Shown: positions 1 through 11,512 of the stretch, one piece after another | Position numbering within the stretch: position 1 is the stretch's first letter | How the letters are laid out: each line of letters opens with the position of its first letter | Origin: Culex pipiens pallens | Taxonomy: Eukaryota; Arthropoda; Insecta; Diptera; Culicidae | Assembly: GCF_016801865.2 (NCBI RefSeq) | Contig: NC_068939.1 | Location: 179,024,792-179,088,791, forward strand | Direction: 5' to 3' | DNA length: 64,000 nucleotides | Made by a program: the position numbers and the translations under genes | The notes under the pieces: model-generated | Seen by the model: only the letters and a program-made list of their open reading frames with translations | What the model was told of the DNA's origin: nothing | The model's database searches: none

Positions 1-1386
1 GAGGTAGTTATAAATGCTGTGCAGGTTGGCGATCTTGTTGAGGGTGACACTGGCGGTCGTATTGATTGAAACGTAAAGGGGGAGGTTTAGGTGATCGAAA
101 AGGTTCTGTCCGACCTGGGGTGCGTCGTGAACTAACGGAACATTGTGCCGTTTGAGCTCGGCAGCTGGGCCAACGCCAGACACTTTAAGCAGTTGTGGAG
201 TCTGAAACGCACCGGCACTCAGGATGACCTCTCTGAGTGCGTTAATTACGATTGAGGTGCCATCAACCGAATCTGCTACGGCCACTCCAACGGCACGTTT
301 CGCCTCGTCGAAAATAACCCGTTGCACGACGGAGTTGGTTAGAATGTGAAGATTGGCGCGACCAAACGCTGGCCGAAGATACTCGTGATAGCTGCTCCAG
401 CGGATTCCGTTGCGGATGGTGTAACGAGCGGGGTTGAAGTTGTGGCCAGCCAAGCCCAACTCGGCACCGGCGTCGGTGAATGCTTTCGAAAGAACGTTTT
501 CCGTGGTTGTGACAAATAGCTTTGGGGAGTGTTTTTGAGGAGGAGATGACGGCGCAGATGATGGACAAAAGTTGAACAGTTGAGACTTTGAACCAGTTGG
601 CAGCATGGACGGGTATTGGTTTTGCTGTTGAATGAAAAAGATAAAATTTCAAATTTGGTTGATCCATTGTAAAGTCTCACCAACGCACCTCAAAAATTTC
701 ATCATCCCTCAGCTCGGTAGGACACGCTTCACCCTCGTTCCGCTCACGCTCAATACCGTCCAGATATGGCTTCATCGCTTCATAGCCCCAACCGTCCGCG
801 CCCAGCCGTTCCCACCGCTCAAAGTCCTCGCCCGTTCCGGTAAAGTGCAGCATGTAGTTAATCTGGCCGGAGCCGCCCAAACCACGGCCACGCGGAAGAA
901 ATTGTTGCTGCAAAAACAAGCGAGACAGTCACGTGCCGCGACGAAAGTCGCAAGAAAACAACTCACGTTATTGATGAGTCCTCGTGAGGAGTATTTTTGC
1001 GGGGTTGTCCGAAAGGCCCAATCGTAGCTGGTTTGCTGGAGCGTTGTGGCGAGCAGCGGCACGACGGAAGCGGCCCCGAACACGTCTCCGGCTTCGATGA
1101 GCAGCACGGACACGTTGGCGTTGGCCGAGAGGCGGTTCGCTAGGACGCTACCGGCGGTCCCGGCGCCCACTGAAAGGTTGTGTATTCATTTTATAATTAC
1201 TTATACTTACAGAAACTTGGTCTTACCTATGATAAAGTCATAACTCGCATTCCGGATCGATTCCGCTCGTTCCACCCGGTTTGGAATGAACTCGTGGCCG
1301 AGCCAAATCCAACAAACGGATAAACTTAGCACAGACATTGCCAGCAAAGTTGCTGTTGTTAACGCACAAGTTTTGAACAGTCCCAT
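1..1386 (-). CDS. GMC-family FAD oxidoreductase, glucose-dehydrogenase-like (partial, 3' end outside window)
   Basis: Four exons on the minus strand: 1386-1227 (start ATG at 1386-1384), 1169-967, 907-689 and 519-1, the last cut by the window edge. Introns have GT/AG ends and the joined frame stays open for about 367 residues. The N-terminus has a hydrophobic segment (about residues 9-32), so a secreted or signal-anchored protein is likely. The FAD dinucleotide-binding motif YDFIIVGAGTAGSVLANRLS starts at about residue 48. The GMC signature 1 (GRGLGGSGQIN) follows in exon 3 and signature 2 (GAFQTPQLLKVSGVG) in exon 4. Family members oxidise sugars or other alcohols using FAD; in insects they act in cuticle, immunity and hormone metabolism. 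The substrate cannot be told here. The C-terminal substrate domain with the catalytic His is not in the window. RLP24 lies upstream on the same strand. Confidence 0.88.
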
Positions 1387-1745
1387 TTTGATACTGATTG
1401 GAATAGTTCTCCTGAAACGAACTGTTCGTCACGGCTTCGCGAATAGAACTGAACGACCTGGTAGCTATAGCAGTTCTAATCCCATTAGGAACTTAGTCTG
1501 ACGCTAAAGTTAAAACAATCGATTTTCGTTCTATAGTCGATTCACACTACGTGTGAAAGACATAACAACAAATGGCTTTCTTTCTTATGGTAAACAATTG
1601 GCCCAGCATTCCAACCATTGTCGTAATATGCTTCTATTTTTATATGCAACATTTGTAGACGGCATCAGCCCACAAGAACAAAATAAAAGTGAGAGTGTTT
1701 GCTTACCGTGTTCGACCCTTAACATTAAACCGCCGCCCAAGACGC

Positions 1746-2421
1746 TCAAGCCTTCATCATCTCGGCATCGTCGTCCTCGAGCAGCCCGCCGGATTCCTCC
1801 AGCTGCTTCTCGAGCTGGCGCGCATCCACGTACTCGATCTGTTCCTCGTCCTCCTCCTCCTCGCCCTCCACGTCCATCAGCAGCGCCGACTGTTGGGCCT
1901 CCTCCTTGGCGCGTCGTTCCCGCAGACCGATGGCCGGCGACCGGATCAGCGAAATGTTCTTCTGCACGTCCACGATGTCGTTGTGGATCTCGTGGTCGCG
2001 CGCCTTCCGCAGCCGCTCCATCACAAAGTGGCGCTCGCGACGCTCCCGAATCTCCGTAATCTTCTTGATCGCGTCGATCGTCTTCGACCACAACTCCCGG
2101 TTGTACTTGACTGGGACGTTGCGGCGCTTCTCGAACTCGAACGCCGGATCGATCGTGAGCTCCTTTCCGTTCGTCTTCCGGTACGCCTTGGTCCAGCGGA
2201 TCTTCCTCGGGTTCTTCTTCTTGTTGAACGCCCGACGGCACTTGGAACGGCAGAACCGAAACACCTGAGACGAAAAAAAAAACAACAAAGAAGAGGTTAG
2301 GAACAACAATCTCCCAAACTCCCCCCGTAACCAAACTCACCTTGCAGTCATTTCGGACGAAAACCATCCCGTGGCCGGGGAAAATCTTGCTGGAGCAAAA
2401 GTAGCACGTTTCAATCCGCAT
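1746..2421 (-). CDS. RLP24: Ribosome biogenesis protein RLP24 / RSL24D1 (L24e-like)
   Basis: Two minus-strand exons, 2421-2341 and 2264-1746, joined over a 76-bp GT/AG intron in phase 0, give a protein of 199 residues ending at TGA 1748-1746. The N-terminus [18 protein letters not shown] carries the CxxC half of the L24e zinc ribbon. Exon 2 begins [20 protein letters not shown] and supplies the second CxxxC pair. A basic helical stretch and an acidic Glu/Asp tail ([19 protein letters not shown]) follow, as in RLP24. Yeast RLP24 is also 199 residues, while cytosolic L24 lacks this tail. Known role: it holds the L24 position on pre-60S particles in the nucleolus and is exchanged for L24 in the cytoplasm after Drg1/Afg2 action. 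Likely a housekeeping gene. Residues match the family well, so the call is firm. Confidence 0.93.
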
Positions 2422-3237
2422 TTTGAGCCGTTTTTAGCTGGAAAATGTGGAAAATCGGTGCCTTCTGGGGGGACACCAACTAGCACGCGTGCTCTGTAAA
2501 TAAATAAAGGAACTGTCAACGCAGGCAGTGCTGCCAGGTTGCTACCTGCCCTGCTCGATTTGGTTTTATACCGGCGGCTCTGCAGAGGTAAGTGGTATAA
2601 ACTGTCGAGTTCGAGTGGTATAACAAAAAGAAACAAATCGGTGGGGCAAATGGGGCAAAACTGAACTCAACCACGAAACTGTACTACGAGCAAAACAAAA
2701 ATGGATCACCGGCATTTGAGCAGCTATTGCTTTTTTCTGCAATACTGTGGTAGTGTGCAATGCATCGTAATAGTCATCGCGACCTCCGATACTTATTTGG
2801 TTTTTTTCTCTGAAACAAATCAAATTTTCATTGTTTTTCAGCAAAGAGCGTCCAGATGAACAATTGGGTCCTTGATTGGGTCCCTAAATTGGGTCCTAAA
2901 ATTAAGCTTAAGTTGGTGATATTATTGTTCACAATTATAAAGCTTATTTTTCTGAGTACAATGACCCTTTGTACGAAAAAAGAATTTAAAATGGATTTTT
3001 AAATCAATTTTGAAAAATTAACCTCACGGTCCTTCTTGACAGAAAAGTTCCTACTTGACAGCTCGTTCCAAGGGGACCAGAGTTGATCCATCGAAAAAAT
3101 GTTGTCATGTCATTATTTTTTTTGCATTAAAATGAAAAAAAAAGTGATCAGAAATGGGTTTTTATCGTGTTTTTTACCGTTGTACATAAAAATTGGGCTT
3201 TAGTACCCAATTAAAAATAAGACAACGAAAACAATTT
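2422..3237. other. Intergenic, no gene seen
   Basis: The 5' flank of the RLP24 gene. It turns AT-rich after about 2800. At 2860-2900 the phrase TTGGGTCC occurs three times, and a related TACCCAATT lies near 3200. This could be a decayed inverted-repeat element, but the ends are too poor to define. No open frame looks coding. Confidence 0.5.
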
Positions 3238-3303
3238 TTTTTATTCGATTATCCAAAGTGAAATTTTACCAACGCCTTAGGATAATCGAGTCTGGACTGT
3301 ACT
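3238..3303. repeat. Right end of a TCGATTATCC-type inverted-repeat element
   Basis: The sequence ending GGATAATCGAGTCT followed by GGACTGTA matches the right end of the complete element at 59238-59644 (GGATAATCGAGTCTGCACGG then TA). An internal motif ATTCGATTATCC lies just before it at about 3241. The left end is not recognisable, so this is a truncated copy. Confidence 0.6.
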
Positions 3304-3415
3304 CAATTCTCTGACAGAAAAATTCAAAAATAAAAAAAATATGATTCACAAACTAAAAAAAAAAACAAACACAGAAATTTGTAATTTAAAATTGAAAAAA
3401 ATAAAAGCATGGTCT

Positions 3416-4234
3416 AAAATTTTAAAATCAAAAATTCATAAAAAAACAAAAATCTCAATTTAAAAAATTTAAAAAGTTCAGACAATTGAAAATTCAAATA
3501 TTCAACAATGCTAAAATTAAAAATTCGAAGAAATTAAAATTTAGAAACTATTAAAATTATAAAAGTAGTAAATAAAAAAATTAAAATTCTAAAATCTAGG
3601 AATTTGAAAATTTTAAAACCAGTTCGTATTCTATTGCCCAAAGTTTTTGTCAAATTTCAATCTTTAAATTGTTAAAGTTTGAATTTCTAACCCAAAGCGG
3701 TATACACACTTCGGAAGGAACCGGCTAAGAAAAAAATCAAATAGGCAGCAGCGGCAGCGCAATCAAGTCAGAGAGGGTGAAGAAAGGCCCCAAGAAATCG
3801 CTCCCTCTTCTTTGTTCTGCTGTTCGTAAAGCTGTTTCTTGACCCCTTTCCTTCCGATCTGCATACTAGCCTTTAAGCTCGACAAAACAAAAACAAGACG
3901 ACGATTTTTTTTTGTGACTCGATTATCCGAAAAAAAAAACATTTTAAAATTTTAAAATCAAAAACTCACAAAAATAATCAAAAACTCTAAATTTTAAAAT
4001 TTTCAAAAGTTTAGAAAATCAAAATTTCAAATATTCAACAATGCTCAAATTAAAAATAAGAAGAAATTGTAATTTGGAAACTATTAAAATTATAAAATAG
4101 TAAATCAAAAATTTAATATTCGAAAATCTAGGATTTTTTTTAAATTTTCAGACCAGTTCGTACTCTATTGCCCAAAGTTTTGGTCAAATTTTCCAATCTT
4201 TAAATTGTTTAAGTTTGAGTTTCTAACCTAAAAT
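3416..4234 (+). repeat. Direct duplication of an AT-rich unit of about 285 bp
   Basis: Two diverged direct copies at about 3416-3696 and 3945-4234 share landmarks in the same order: TTCAACAATGCT, AACTATTAAAATTATAAAA, CCAGTTCGTA, CTATTGCCCAAAGTTTT and TTTCTAACC. The 250-bp spacer is less AT-rich and has no counterpart in either copy. It ends with GACTCGATTATCCGAAA, the core motif of the element fragment just left of copy 1. That suggests the duplicated unit included the element end. Confidence 0.75.
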
Positions 4235-4729
4235 ATGACTCCAAAAATGCCTTTTTTTAATTTAAGGTGTCGGCAAAATGGCACCATTTCAAACGTCGCA
4301 CCTTTAAAGAATAAAAATACTTATTGCAAATTTTACATTTTAAGATTAGTGCGCTGACCACGGGGACGCATAGTCTCGTTTTTGGATGATCATTTCCATT
4401 TCTTTTGTGCCGCTATTTATGTGCTTGGGTGAGTGGTTAATATTAATTAGTGGAGGGATTTTATTAAATGATCAGGGCTGGCCGCTTTAATTTTTGCAAT
4501 GCATTTTCGGGTTTTCTCGGATGTACTACAATTAAAATGATTATAAATATTATAATTATTAATAATGACAAGAAATGTGCTTTCATCGGACTGGCTGCGT
4601 TTGTATTAAATTAGATTAGATTATTGCAAAAATATTAAAAAAATGTGAAGATTTGGAATTCTATAAAATAAGTCTTAACTATCCATCGGCATTTTTTTTA
4701 CCGTGCATCAACATGTTTAGAGATACTGT
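4235..4729. other. Intergenic, no gene seen
   Basis: AT-rich noncoding sequence. A short phrase at 4264-4300 (GTGTCGGCAAAATGGCACCA) is partly self-complementary. Nothing else stands out. Confidence 0.4.
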
Positions 4730-5057
4730 TACACTGAAAACCCAACCATGGTAGTTGCTACCATATTGTAGGGTTAAATTGAGAACACGCACCGACGTAT
4801 TTTTGCTAAAAACAATCCGTGCTTGGATTGACTGATTAACGCAGTCAGTTTTACTATGTCGAGAGCGGAATGGTAATTTTAACCCTCCAATACCGAGAGA
4901 ATGATAATGATTTTGTAATTGCTACCATGCAATTTTGTGGAAGTATGGTACATTTTACCATATTTGCGTTTACTTTTACCAAAAAGCCACAGTTAATTTA
5001 ATAAGCAGCATTTTTAGCAAATGTTCTTAAAATTACCATGGTCGGGCTTTCAGTGTA
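4730..5057. mobile_element. TA-flanked MITE with CACTGAAAACCC ends
   Basis: Terminal inverted repeats are CACTGAAAACCCAACCATGG at the left (4732 on) and CCATGGTCGGGCTTTCAGTG at the right (ending 5055), with TA on both sides (4730-4731 and 5056-5057). The motif TACCAT is repeated inside in both orientations. It is about 324 bp long and has no open frame. TA target duplication and a short noncoding body fit a nonautonomous Tc1/mariner-type element; the superfamily is inferred from the target site only. Confidence 0.75.
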
Positions 5058-5295
5058 CCGTAAACTGGGGTGACTTTGATAGCCCGGGGTGACATTGATA
5101 GAAATTTGATTTGGCCACTAATTTTGATACATCCAATGTAACAGTCACGTTTTTGAATATATGTTCGACAATAAGCTATCCCTTAATGCTTACATACTCA
5201 AAATTCTCAAAAATGTTTAGATATTAATTTGACGGGCATTTGAAAAACCTATCAAAGTCACCCCGGGCTATCAAAGTCACCCCAGTTTACGGTAC
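5056..5295. mobile_element. TA-flanked MITE with CCGTAAACTGGGGTGACTTT ends
   Basis: The left end, CCGTAAACTGGGGTGACTTT and on through GATAGCCCGGGGTGAC, is repeated in inverted form at the right end up to 5293. The inverted repeat is about 40 bp and nearly perfect. TA lies at 5056-5057 and 5294-5295. GGGGTGAC occurs twice within each arm. The left TA is also the right target TA of the preceding MITE, so the two elements abut. The 900-bp element at 32591-33490 has the same ends. Confidence 0.82.
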
Positions 5296-8273
5296 TGACC
5301 GCAGAAATTCAACTTTTTGGGATAAGGCCTTTGCAAACATTTTTCAAAGTTTATGTCACCCCTCAACAAAAACGTTCCACAAAATCAGGGGTCAAATCTA
5401 GGGTCATTCATATTTTCAAGAAACTTTAAATGGTAAATGAAATGCGAAATGAATATAATTTCCTGCATTGATTCAAATTATTGTTATTTTTATGCTTATC
5501 TCAAATTTTGCTTTTGTTTCCTAATATAAAACTCGTGAACAATGCATTGTAGAAACTGTGAATCAACATGGTTGCGTTTTCTGTGAACTGAAAATCATGC
5601 AATTATCATTACAGTTCTGTTTCGATTATCCGGACACTTTTAGTGCCGTGCGTCACGTGTCGTGATGCACCGTGCACACCAATATGATCGCATGTTCTGC
5701 CACGATGATTTGCCATGATCGTGAAAACCCTTTGTTTTCCAGCTGCGGCTACAGAGCGTCTGCGCAACCAATTTACATGCAGCCACAGAAAGCCATGAAT
5801 ACAAAGAGACGAGTTGTTCCTTTTAATTCCGCTATATATTTTTAATATCTTGACAGATACGTATTTCGTCTACTACTTGCAGAAAGCCGTTCGCACTTAT
5901 CTTAGTGCACACTTTCACTGCTAGTGAAATTCACTCACGCTATTCGCTTGAACTAATCTGTTTTCGATAAACACCTACAGTTTTAAATAGACGTGCGTAG
6001 TCGATGCGTGGCGGAATCCCATCACAAAGAGAGAGCTAGTCTTTGAGTGCGCTTAGTCACTGGGTGATCCTTCGATGGGATCGTTGATCTTGATTTCTTA
6101 CATAAGTGCTTGCAGTGATTAGTTCGTGTGGATTGATAACGTGTTGCCCTAAAAGTGTTTGACCGATAGCTACACGGATATGTTGTAAGGTATAAAGTTA
6201 TCCGTAGAAAATATTTGCATTTTCAAGCTGCAATGTGTGTTTGGCACGAATCCTGAACTTGAACTTGACCGTGAAGGAAGATTTGATCAAGAGAAAGCTG
6301 TTGGTTGTGAAGGCGCGGTCAGCAACGTTCGGTCTAGTCTTGATTTTTTTTGTGGGTAAAATCGCGATTGGTGAGAAAATACACCGACACAATGACGAAA
6401 ACGATGAACGAACGGGAAACTCCCGGAAGTGAATGTACAAACTTGATCATGGCAAAGCAGACAGAACAGAGAGTTTCTCTCATTAACAGTACACTAATAT
6501 TTATGGCTTTTGTGTGGACGAATCGCGTGAGAATCTCTTCTAAGTTGGCTTAATCTTTCCCGGTGTTGCAATTATTCAAATTGACCGGTTGATGTCTGAC
6601 TGACACCGTCCATCACGTAGCACCAGAACAGAAGCAGAGTTTCAGCACAGACAAACAGAAGGAAATCATTGAACATTTTAGTAGTCCTCCTACTGGTTGA
6701 CACGCAGATCGCGATGGTGTGATAGCGTGCTCGAATAAGTTAATGCTGTCAAACGCCTGTAGATAAGCATTCAAATTGACCGTTAATTTTTTGATTGATG
6801 GGGCAAAAGATTCACTTCTGTTTGTCTGTGGTTTGAGTTTTTAATGTGCACAACTTGCGGCCTGATGCAGCCGAAAACGTGCCTTGAAGCGTGGGTCGCG
6901 ACATTGCTCCAAAATGTTCGAAAACATTAAATAAAAAAAATTACGAGAAATATAAATGAAAAAAAAAGTTGAGGCAGTTAGACGGCGTTTCGAGAGTTCA
7001 GAACAATCGTCCCCTCCCAAAATGAGCGGACAACTCTCACAGACTGCGGGGCGTGGAAATCAGCTCATTAAAGGCACCGTAAAACAATATCGTTTCGTTG
7101 CAAAAATTTCGCCGCTGCGCTACTGGACAGCCGAACCCCCATTATAAACAATCACAAGCTCAGCTGATTTTCGCGAACAAATTAAATTGTGAAGGCAGCA
7201 AAAATTATGAGCTTGTTGGCAAACAACTTGCAGCCACGCGGCAAGAGACAAATTGTTTTTGGTGCTCCTCATGAATTGCCGTATCTTGCCGTTTATTTGA
7301 ATTTGAAGAGCGCGGCATCGTGTCGGCCCAGACAAATAGACGCATGTCTCTTTCTAACGTCATCAATCAACAATTTTTAAATAAATTTGTATGAACAGAA
7401 ACTCACCACAGCAACTATGAATTCACCACTGTTCATCCACACGCTTTTGACAGTTGCTTGAAACTGTATTCACGAACACCAGCATACATTTCATGTGCAC
7501 GTGTTCACCACTAGGTGGCCTAGTGAAGAGTAATTGATAATTATTTAGAATTAAAAAAAAACAAAGATAAGTCTGTTTGCCTAAGGTGTCAGCCATTTTC
7601 GCAAAACTCGTTAGCGGGCGTTGTGCAAAGAACAGGTCATATTTATGCGTGATTATCTGAAGGCAACTGGAAATTTGACCAAACGAGCTGGGGTTTTCCT
7701 TTATTTTAAGGATTTTATCTAATTTTGACCTTATAAATAGCATTAAAATGGTGTCATTTTTAGCTCACTACAAAAGCGAACGAGACGTTCCGATAATTAG
7801 CACCAAGTTTGATTAATTGCCTCTGGTGAATCTGCGTGACGAGTTGTTTTATTGAATCGTACTCATCACCCTCTTATAGCCCATCAATCGCTCCGCATAC
7901 CTTACTATTACTTTTTTTTCTGCGATGCCTCTTCAATGAAGTGTTTTGGCACCCGTCTGTTTCAAACAAAAGTGCCATTAACGCCGATGGGGAACACTAA
8001 TTTGTACTCAGTCCTGTCCCTGTCTTTTAATGGTCCGATGACACTGTGCGCCGGGACAGTCGTTAGCCCTGATGATGTGCCATTATCCGATGGCTGTGGG
8101 TAGGACTTGTTACATAAGTTTAATATACTTTTCGGTTGACTGTTTTGATAAAAACAAATCTTTGTAAAGCCCATTTTGTAGAAAGAGCACAGCCGTTCTA
8201 CGCATATTTGTCTCATGTCGTATCCAGATTTTTAAGCGAAGATGGCGTTACGAATGGTGCACGCCCGAAGTGT
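5296..8273. other. Intergenic, no convincing gene
   Basis: Frames of 60-106 codons occur but lack codon structure, partners or start context. The stretch 5620-6190 is less AT-rich and lacks repeat signatures. It ends in TATGTTGTAAGG, a plausible splice donor near 6181, so it could hold a noncoding first exon or promoter for a plus-strand gene such as the one at 10038. That is a guess from composition and the donor alone. Confidence 0.35.
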
Positions 8274-8370
8274 CAAAATCACGCAGTGGTACCAACATTA
8301 CAAAAAAAATGTCCCATGGCTGACAGTCACACTTTTTTTTTCTAATGTTGGTACCACTGCGCGATTTTGC
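8274..8370. repeat. Short hairpin MITE, about 97 bp
   Basis: The left arm, AAAATCACGCAGTGGTACCA then ACATTA, is mirrored by TAATGTTGGTACCACTGCGC then GATTTT on the right. The arms of about 28 bp differ at one base and enclose a loop of about 40 bp. There is no coding capacity. It is a fold-back element or the collapsed ends of a larger transposon. Confidence 0.75.
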
Positions 8371-10037
8371 ATGCCAGATAACAAATTCTGTTTACTTTTT
8401 TTTATTTGCAAAAAATCGAAAAATGAAACATCAACAGTGATTCGATGAATCAACTGTGGCCACATGTTGCCCAATAGAATGAGCTGCCAAACAAGTCATT
8501 TTGCCAAACAAGTTCATTTTCAGGTTACGATACAACATTTGCAAAATTGATTTGTCGTCGTTCTTTATGTAACTTGAAAAAAAAAAAAATCCGCTGTATG
8601 AACTCGAATTTAGGACCCAATTAACCTTCGGGAAGTCGTATGTTTTCTCCTTTCTTACAAGTGCCGTTACAAACTGTGTACAAAGTACACGCACAGACAA
8701 ACAGACGTGACTCTCCATACAAATTATTTTTGAAATCCATCGTCCTTAATCAACCCCACCAAATCACGGCGACGCCAGCGCTGCCTGGTGAGCTGATGCC
8801 GAAGCGCAGCCCAAACATACCAATACAAATCCATTACTGTCATGTGTCATGTCAGTGTATGCGTGAGACAATCAAGCCTTAACGATTGTAAACATCAACA
8901 GCTGACCGACATAATTTTGTTGATGCTGATCGTCAGTACCCGATGCAAAAAATAAAAATCAACGTCGAAGATGACGGTGAATCAGTTCCGTTTCCAATGG
9001 CAGAACCTCATGAGCCAAATCATGCGGCAGCACCAGCAACGACGCACTACAACCGCAACGATAGAGATCAAACCACTGGTCCTCCCCGTTGCTTCCAAGT
9101 TCTGTCGAAGATTCCTCCTCCCCCAGGTTTGGAAACATCCGCGGGGAACGTGTCCACGGCGCAGTTAAGTTGCGCCAAACAACAAAAGCAAGGCAAAGGT
9201 TCCAAAAAATGCTGCCGTTAAATTTATATCGAAACAGAACCACAGAAACTGAACTGTGGAAAAAAGATTGAGTGGTGCAACATCGCCAAAAGGCCAAAAG
9301 GACGATCAGCAGCAGCAATCTGAGCAGGAGTCCTCGAAGGATAAGCAGGTTGCTCCGAATGAGATGACTCCTCCGCAGTAGCGGGCGCCTCAGCAGCAGC
9401 CTCGACATCGGCAGGCAGTTGAACAGGCCTACCGGGTTAATATTGGGGCAAGAGGCTATGGCCAAGGCTGCCCCAACCTTTTCCTGCAAAGCCTGGATTG
9501 TGATTCACCGTTAGATTTCCTGAATTCCATAAATTTTTGTGTTCTCATTTGCTGCCTCGCACGTGCTCACGCTCAACTTAAAAACAAAAACACGCATCAC
9601 ACACACTGAGAAAAGACGGGTGAGCTGTCACGACAGCAGCGCCATCAGCGCCGGGTGAGTGGATGCCGAAACAAAATTGCATTTGAAATAACCGTTTTCG
9701 AAGGACGATGGTTCGGCACTCGAGTGTCCCGTCTGTTTGTCTGTGGTACACGTATGCGACTGCTGGTGGCTTAAGTGTGGACAAATTTGATCTTAAAATT
9801 ATTATATTTTTTCTCCACATTAGAACATAACTTCTTTGGTTTGTTATGTTTTTCTTTATTTGTTTTAAGTATGTTTTTGTGTCTTGGGAACATAAAACGA
9901 CCACAGGCATGCCATAGAATTATTTCTGATCACTTTATTGATTTTCAAGCTAAATAAAAAATAATGTTTGTGTTTTAGATTTCGTAAAGGAATGGCAAAC
10001 AAATAATTATTTATACTGCATTTCTATAGGGATTGAA
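8371..10037. other. Intergenic, upstream of the first TRIM37-like gene
   Basis: No convincing gene. A plus frame at 8971-9168 (MTVNQFRFQWQNLMSQIMRQ at its start) has a Gln/Arg-rich look that can occur in retrotransposon gag proteins, but it is short and nothing recognisable follows. The sequence TTTCTATAG just before the ATG at 10038 resembles a splice acceptor, so the TRIM37-like gene may have an upstream noncoding exon. Confidence 0.35.
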
Positions 10038-11475
10038 ATGGCCGAAAAACAGTCCAGTAAATCGGCAAACTCAGCAAAGGACGATCAGGATACGCGACTA
10101 CAATTTCTGGAGCATTTCGACGACATTTTCAAGTGTACCATATGCCTAATCAAACTGCAAGATCCCCACCTGTGCCCTCGGTGCTCAAAACTGTACTGCT
10201 ACGACTGCATCTCCGAGTGGCTGTTGATGAACTGTCCAGAGTCCGAGCAGCACATGAAATGTCCCAACTGTAAGCTAGACCTCCAGCTGGATAAACTGGT
10301 GAAAGTGCGCTGGTTCGAAGAAGTGGAAAAGCTTCAGCAACGTAACCACAACGGTGTCCTTGAACCGTCCTGCTCCTCCGCAAAGCCATCGAGTAAGAAG
10401 GACATTTGCCCGAAGCATCAGCACGCCATCAACTTCTTCTGCTGCACGTGCAGGCTGTGCGTTTGCGACGAATGCCTACCGGAAATGCACCTTGATCATA
10501 CGTTCAAATGCTTGGACGTGATCTACACCAGCAACGTGCAGATTGCGGAGGAGGAATTTGAAAAGCTGAGGCACTACCTGAAGAAGATTTCAACGCTCGT
10601 CGAGAAGGTCGATCGTAACGTGGAGCTGGTAAAGAAGGTGAAGGAGGAAAAGTTGCGAGAAATTCGTGTAATTGCGGAGAGTGCCATCGAAGGGCTCGAG
10701 CGACAGGTTGGCGAAAAGTTGCAGAAACTTCAGGGCCACAAGTTCGCTCTGCTGGCCGAGATTCAGGAGATTGAAAAGTCACTGCGGCACATGGAAGCGG
10801 AGGTCGCGACCAGCAGCCGGTCGGCGTTCTTGGCGAAGAAATCGAAGATTTTCAAAGAATGCAACAAGATTCGAATGAATCCGATTAAGGACTTTAAACA
10901 AATTCGAGTCCCGGTAAGCCTGAAAATGTAAGTTCATGAGTGATTTTTGTTTCAGCTTCTTCATTGCAACTTTAATTGCAGCGAAATTCCAACAATTTAT
11001 GAGACTGGCATATTTGTGATAGAAAATTTTTCATCCTTTGACGACAACAAGATGGCATATTCCAATGAATTTTCCGACAACTTTGGTCACATTTGGCGCA
11101 TCATGGTCTGGTGCGTAATTTCCGAAGATCAGCTTGGGATTTACCTTGAGCTGGTAGATGGCAACCCGTGCTGGTAAGTTTAACCTTTCTGGTTTCGATT
11201 TGAAAAATTTAAATGTTCAAACAATTTTCAGGATGGAATGTCGCTTCCAACTAATCCACCCAGAGCCCAAAAAGATCATTCACAAGAAAATCAAGCAATT
11301 CTTCGATGGAGGCACCCAGAAGGACTGGGGCTTTCGCGACTTTGTGACCCTCGGGACAATCTTGGACGATAACTACCTGAAGGAAGACGACTCCCTTGAG
11401 CTGCTGTACCACATCCGACCTTGCCCCGCTGCTGCTGCTTCTGTTGCCGCTGGCTGTAGCGGAGTCTCCGAATAA
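10038..11475 (+). CDS. TRIM37-like RING/B-box/coiled-coil/MATH protein (short form)
   Basis: Three exons, 10038-10927, 10982-11173 and 11232-11475, with introns of 54 and 58 bp (GT/AG), give 441 residues. Domains in order: RING (C33 to about C78, with CTIC, LCPRC, CYDC and CPNC pairs), B-box (about 124-155, starting CPKHQHAINFFCCTCRLC), coiled coil (about 165-275), and a MATH domain (about 300-430) that opens ETGIFVIENFSSFDDNKM. This order, and the W-rich MATH core, match TRIM37, a ubiquitin ligase that controls centriole assembly and peroxisome import in animals. The acidic and Ser-rich tail of vertebrate TRIM37 is absent; the protein stops soon after the MATH domain in an Ala-rich stretch. 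A longer paralogue lies at 55591. The RING lacks the usual His in the CPxC segment (CPRC here). Function as an E3 ligase is inferred from the family. Confidence 0.87.
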
Positions 11476-11511
11476 AATATGACAGAGTCTGAGCACCTCG
11501 CGTAAAATAAA
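11471..11511 (+). promoter_or_regulatory. Two polyadenylation signals for the TRIM37-like gene
   Basis: AATAAA at 11471-11476 overlaps the stop codon, and a second lies at 11506-11511. The second is the better placed. A hairpin MITE begins immediately after it, so the 3' UTR is probably very short or runs into the repeat. Confidence 0.5.
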
Positions 11512-11512
11512 T

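Noticed and set aside
1553..2300. Plus-strand frames of 168 and 203 codons rich in Pro/Arg or Leu
   Set aside because: Antisense shadows of the RLP24 coding exon.
1585..2421. Minus frame of 278 codons overlapping RLP24
   Set aside because: It is exon 1 of RLP24 reading through the intron and then out of frame across exon 2. The spliced RLP24 model explains the region.
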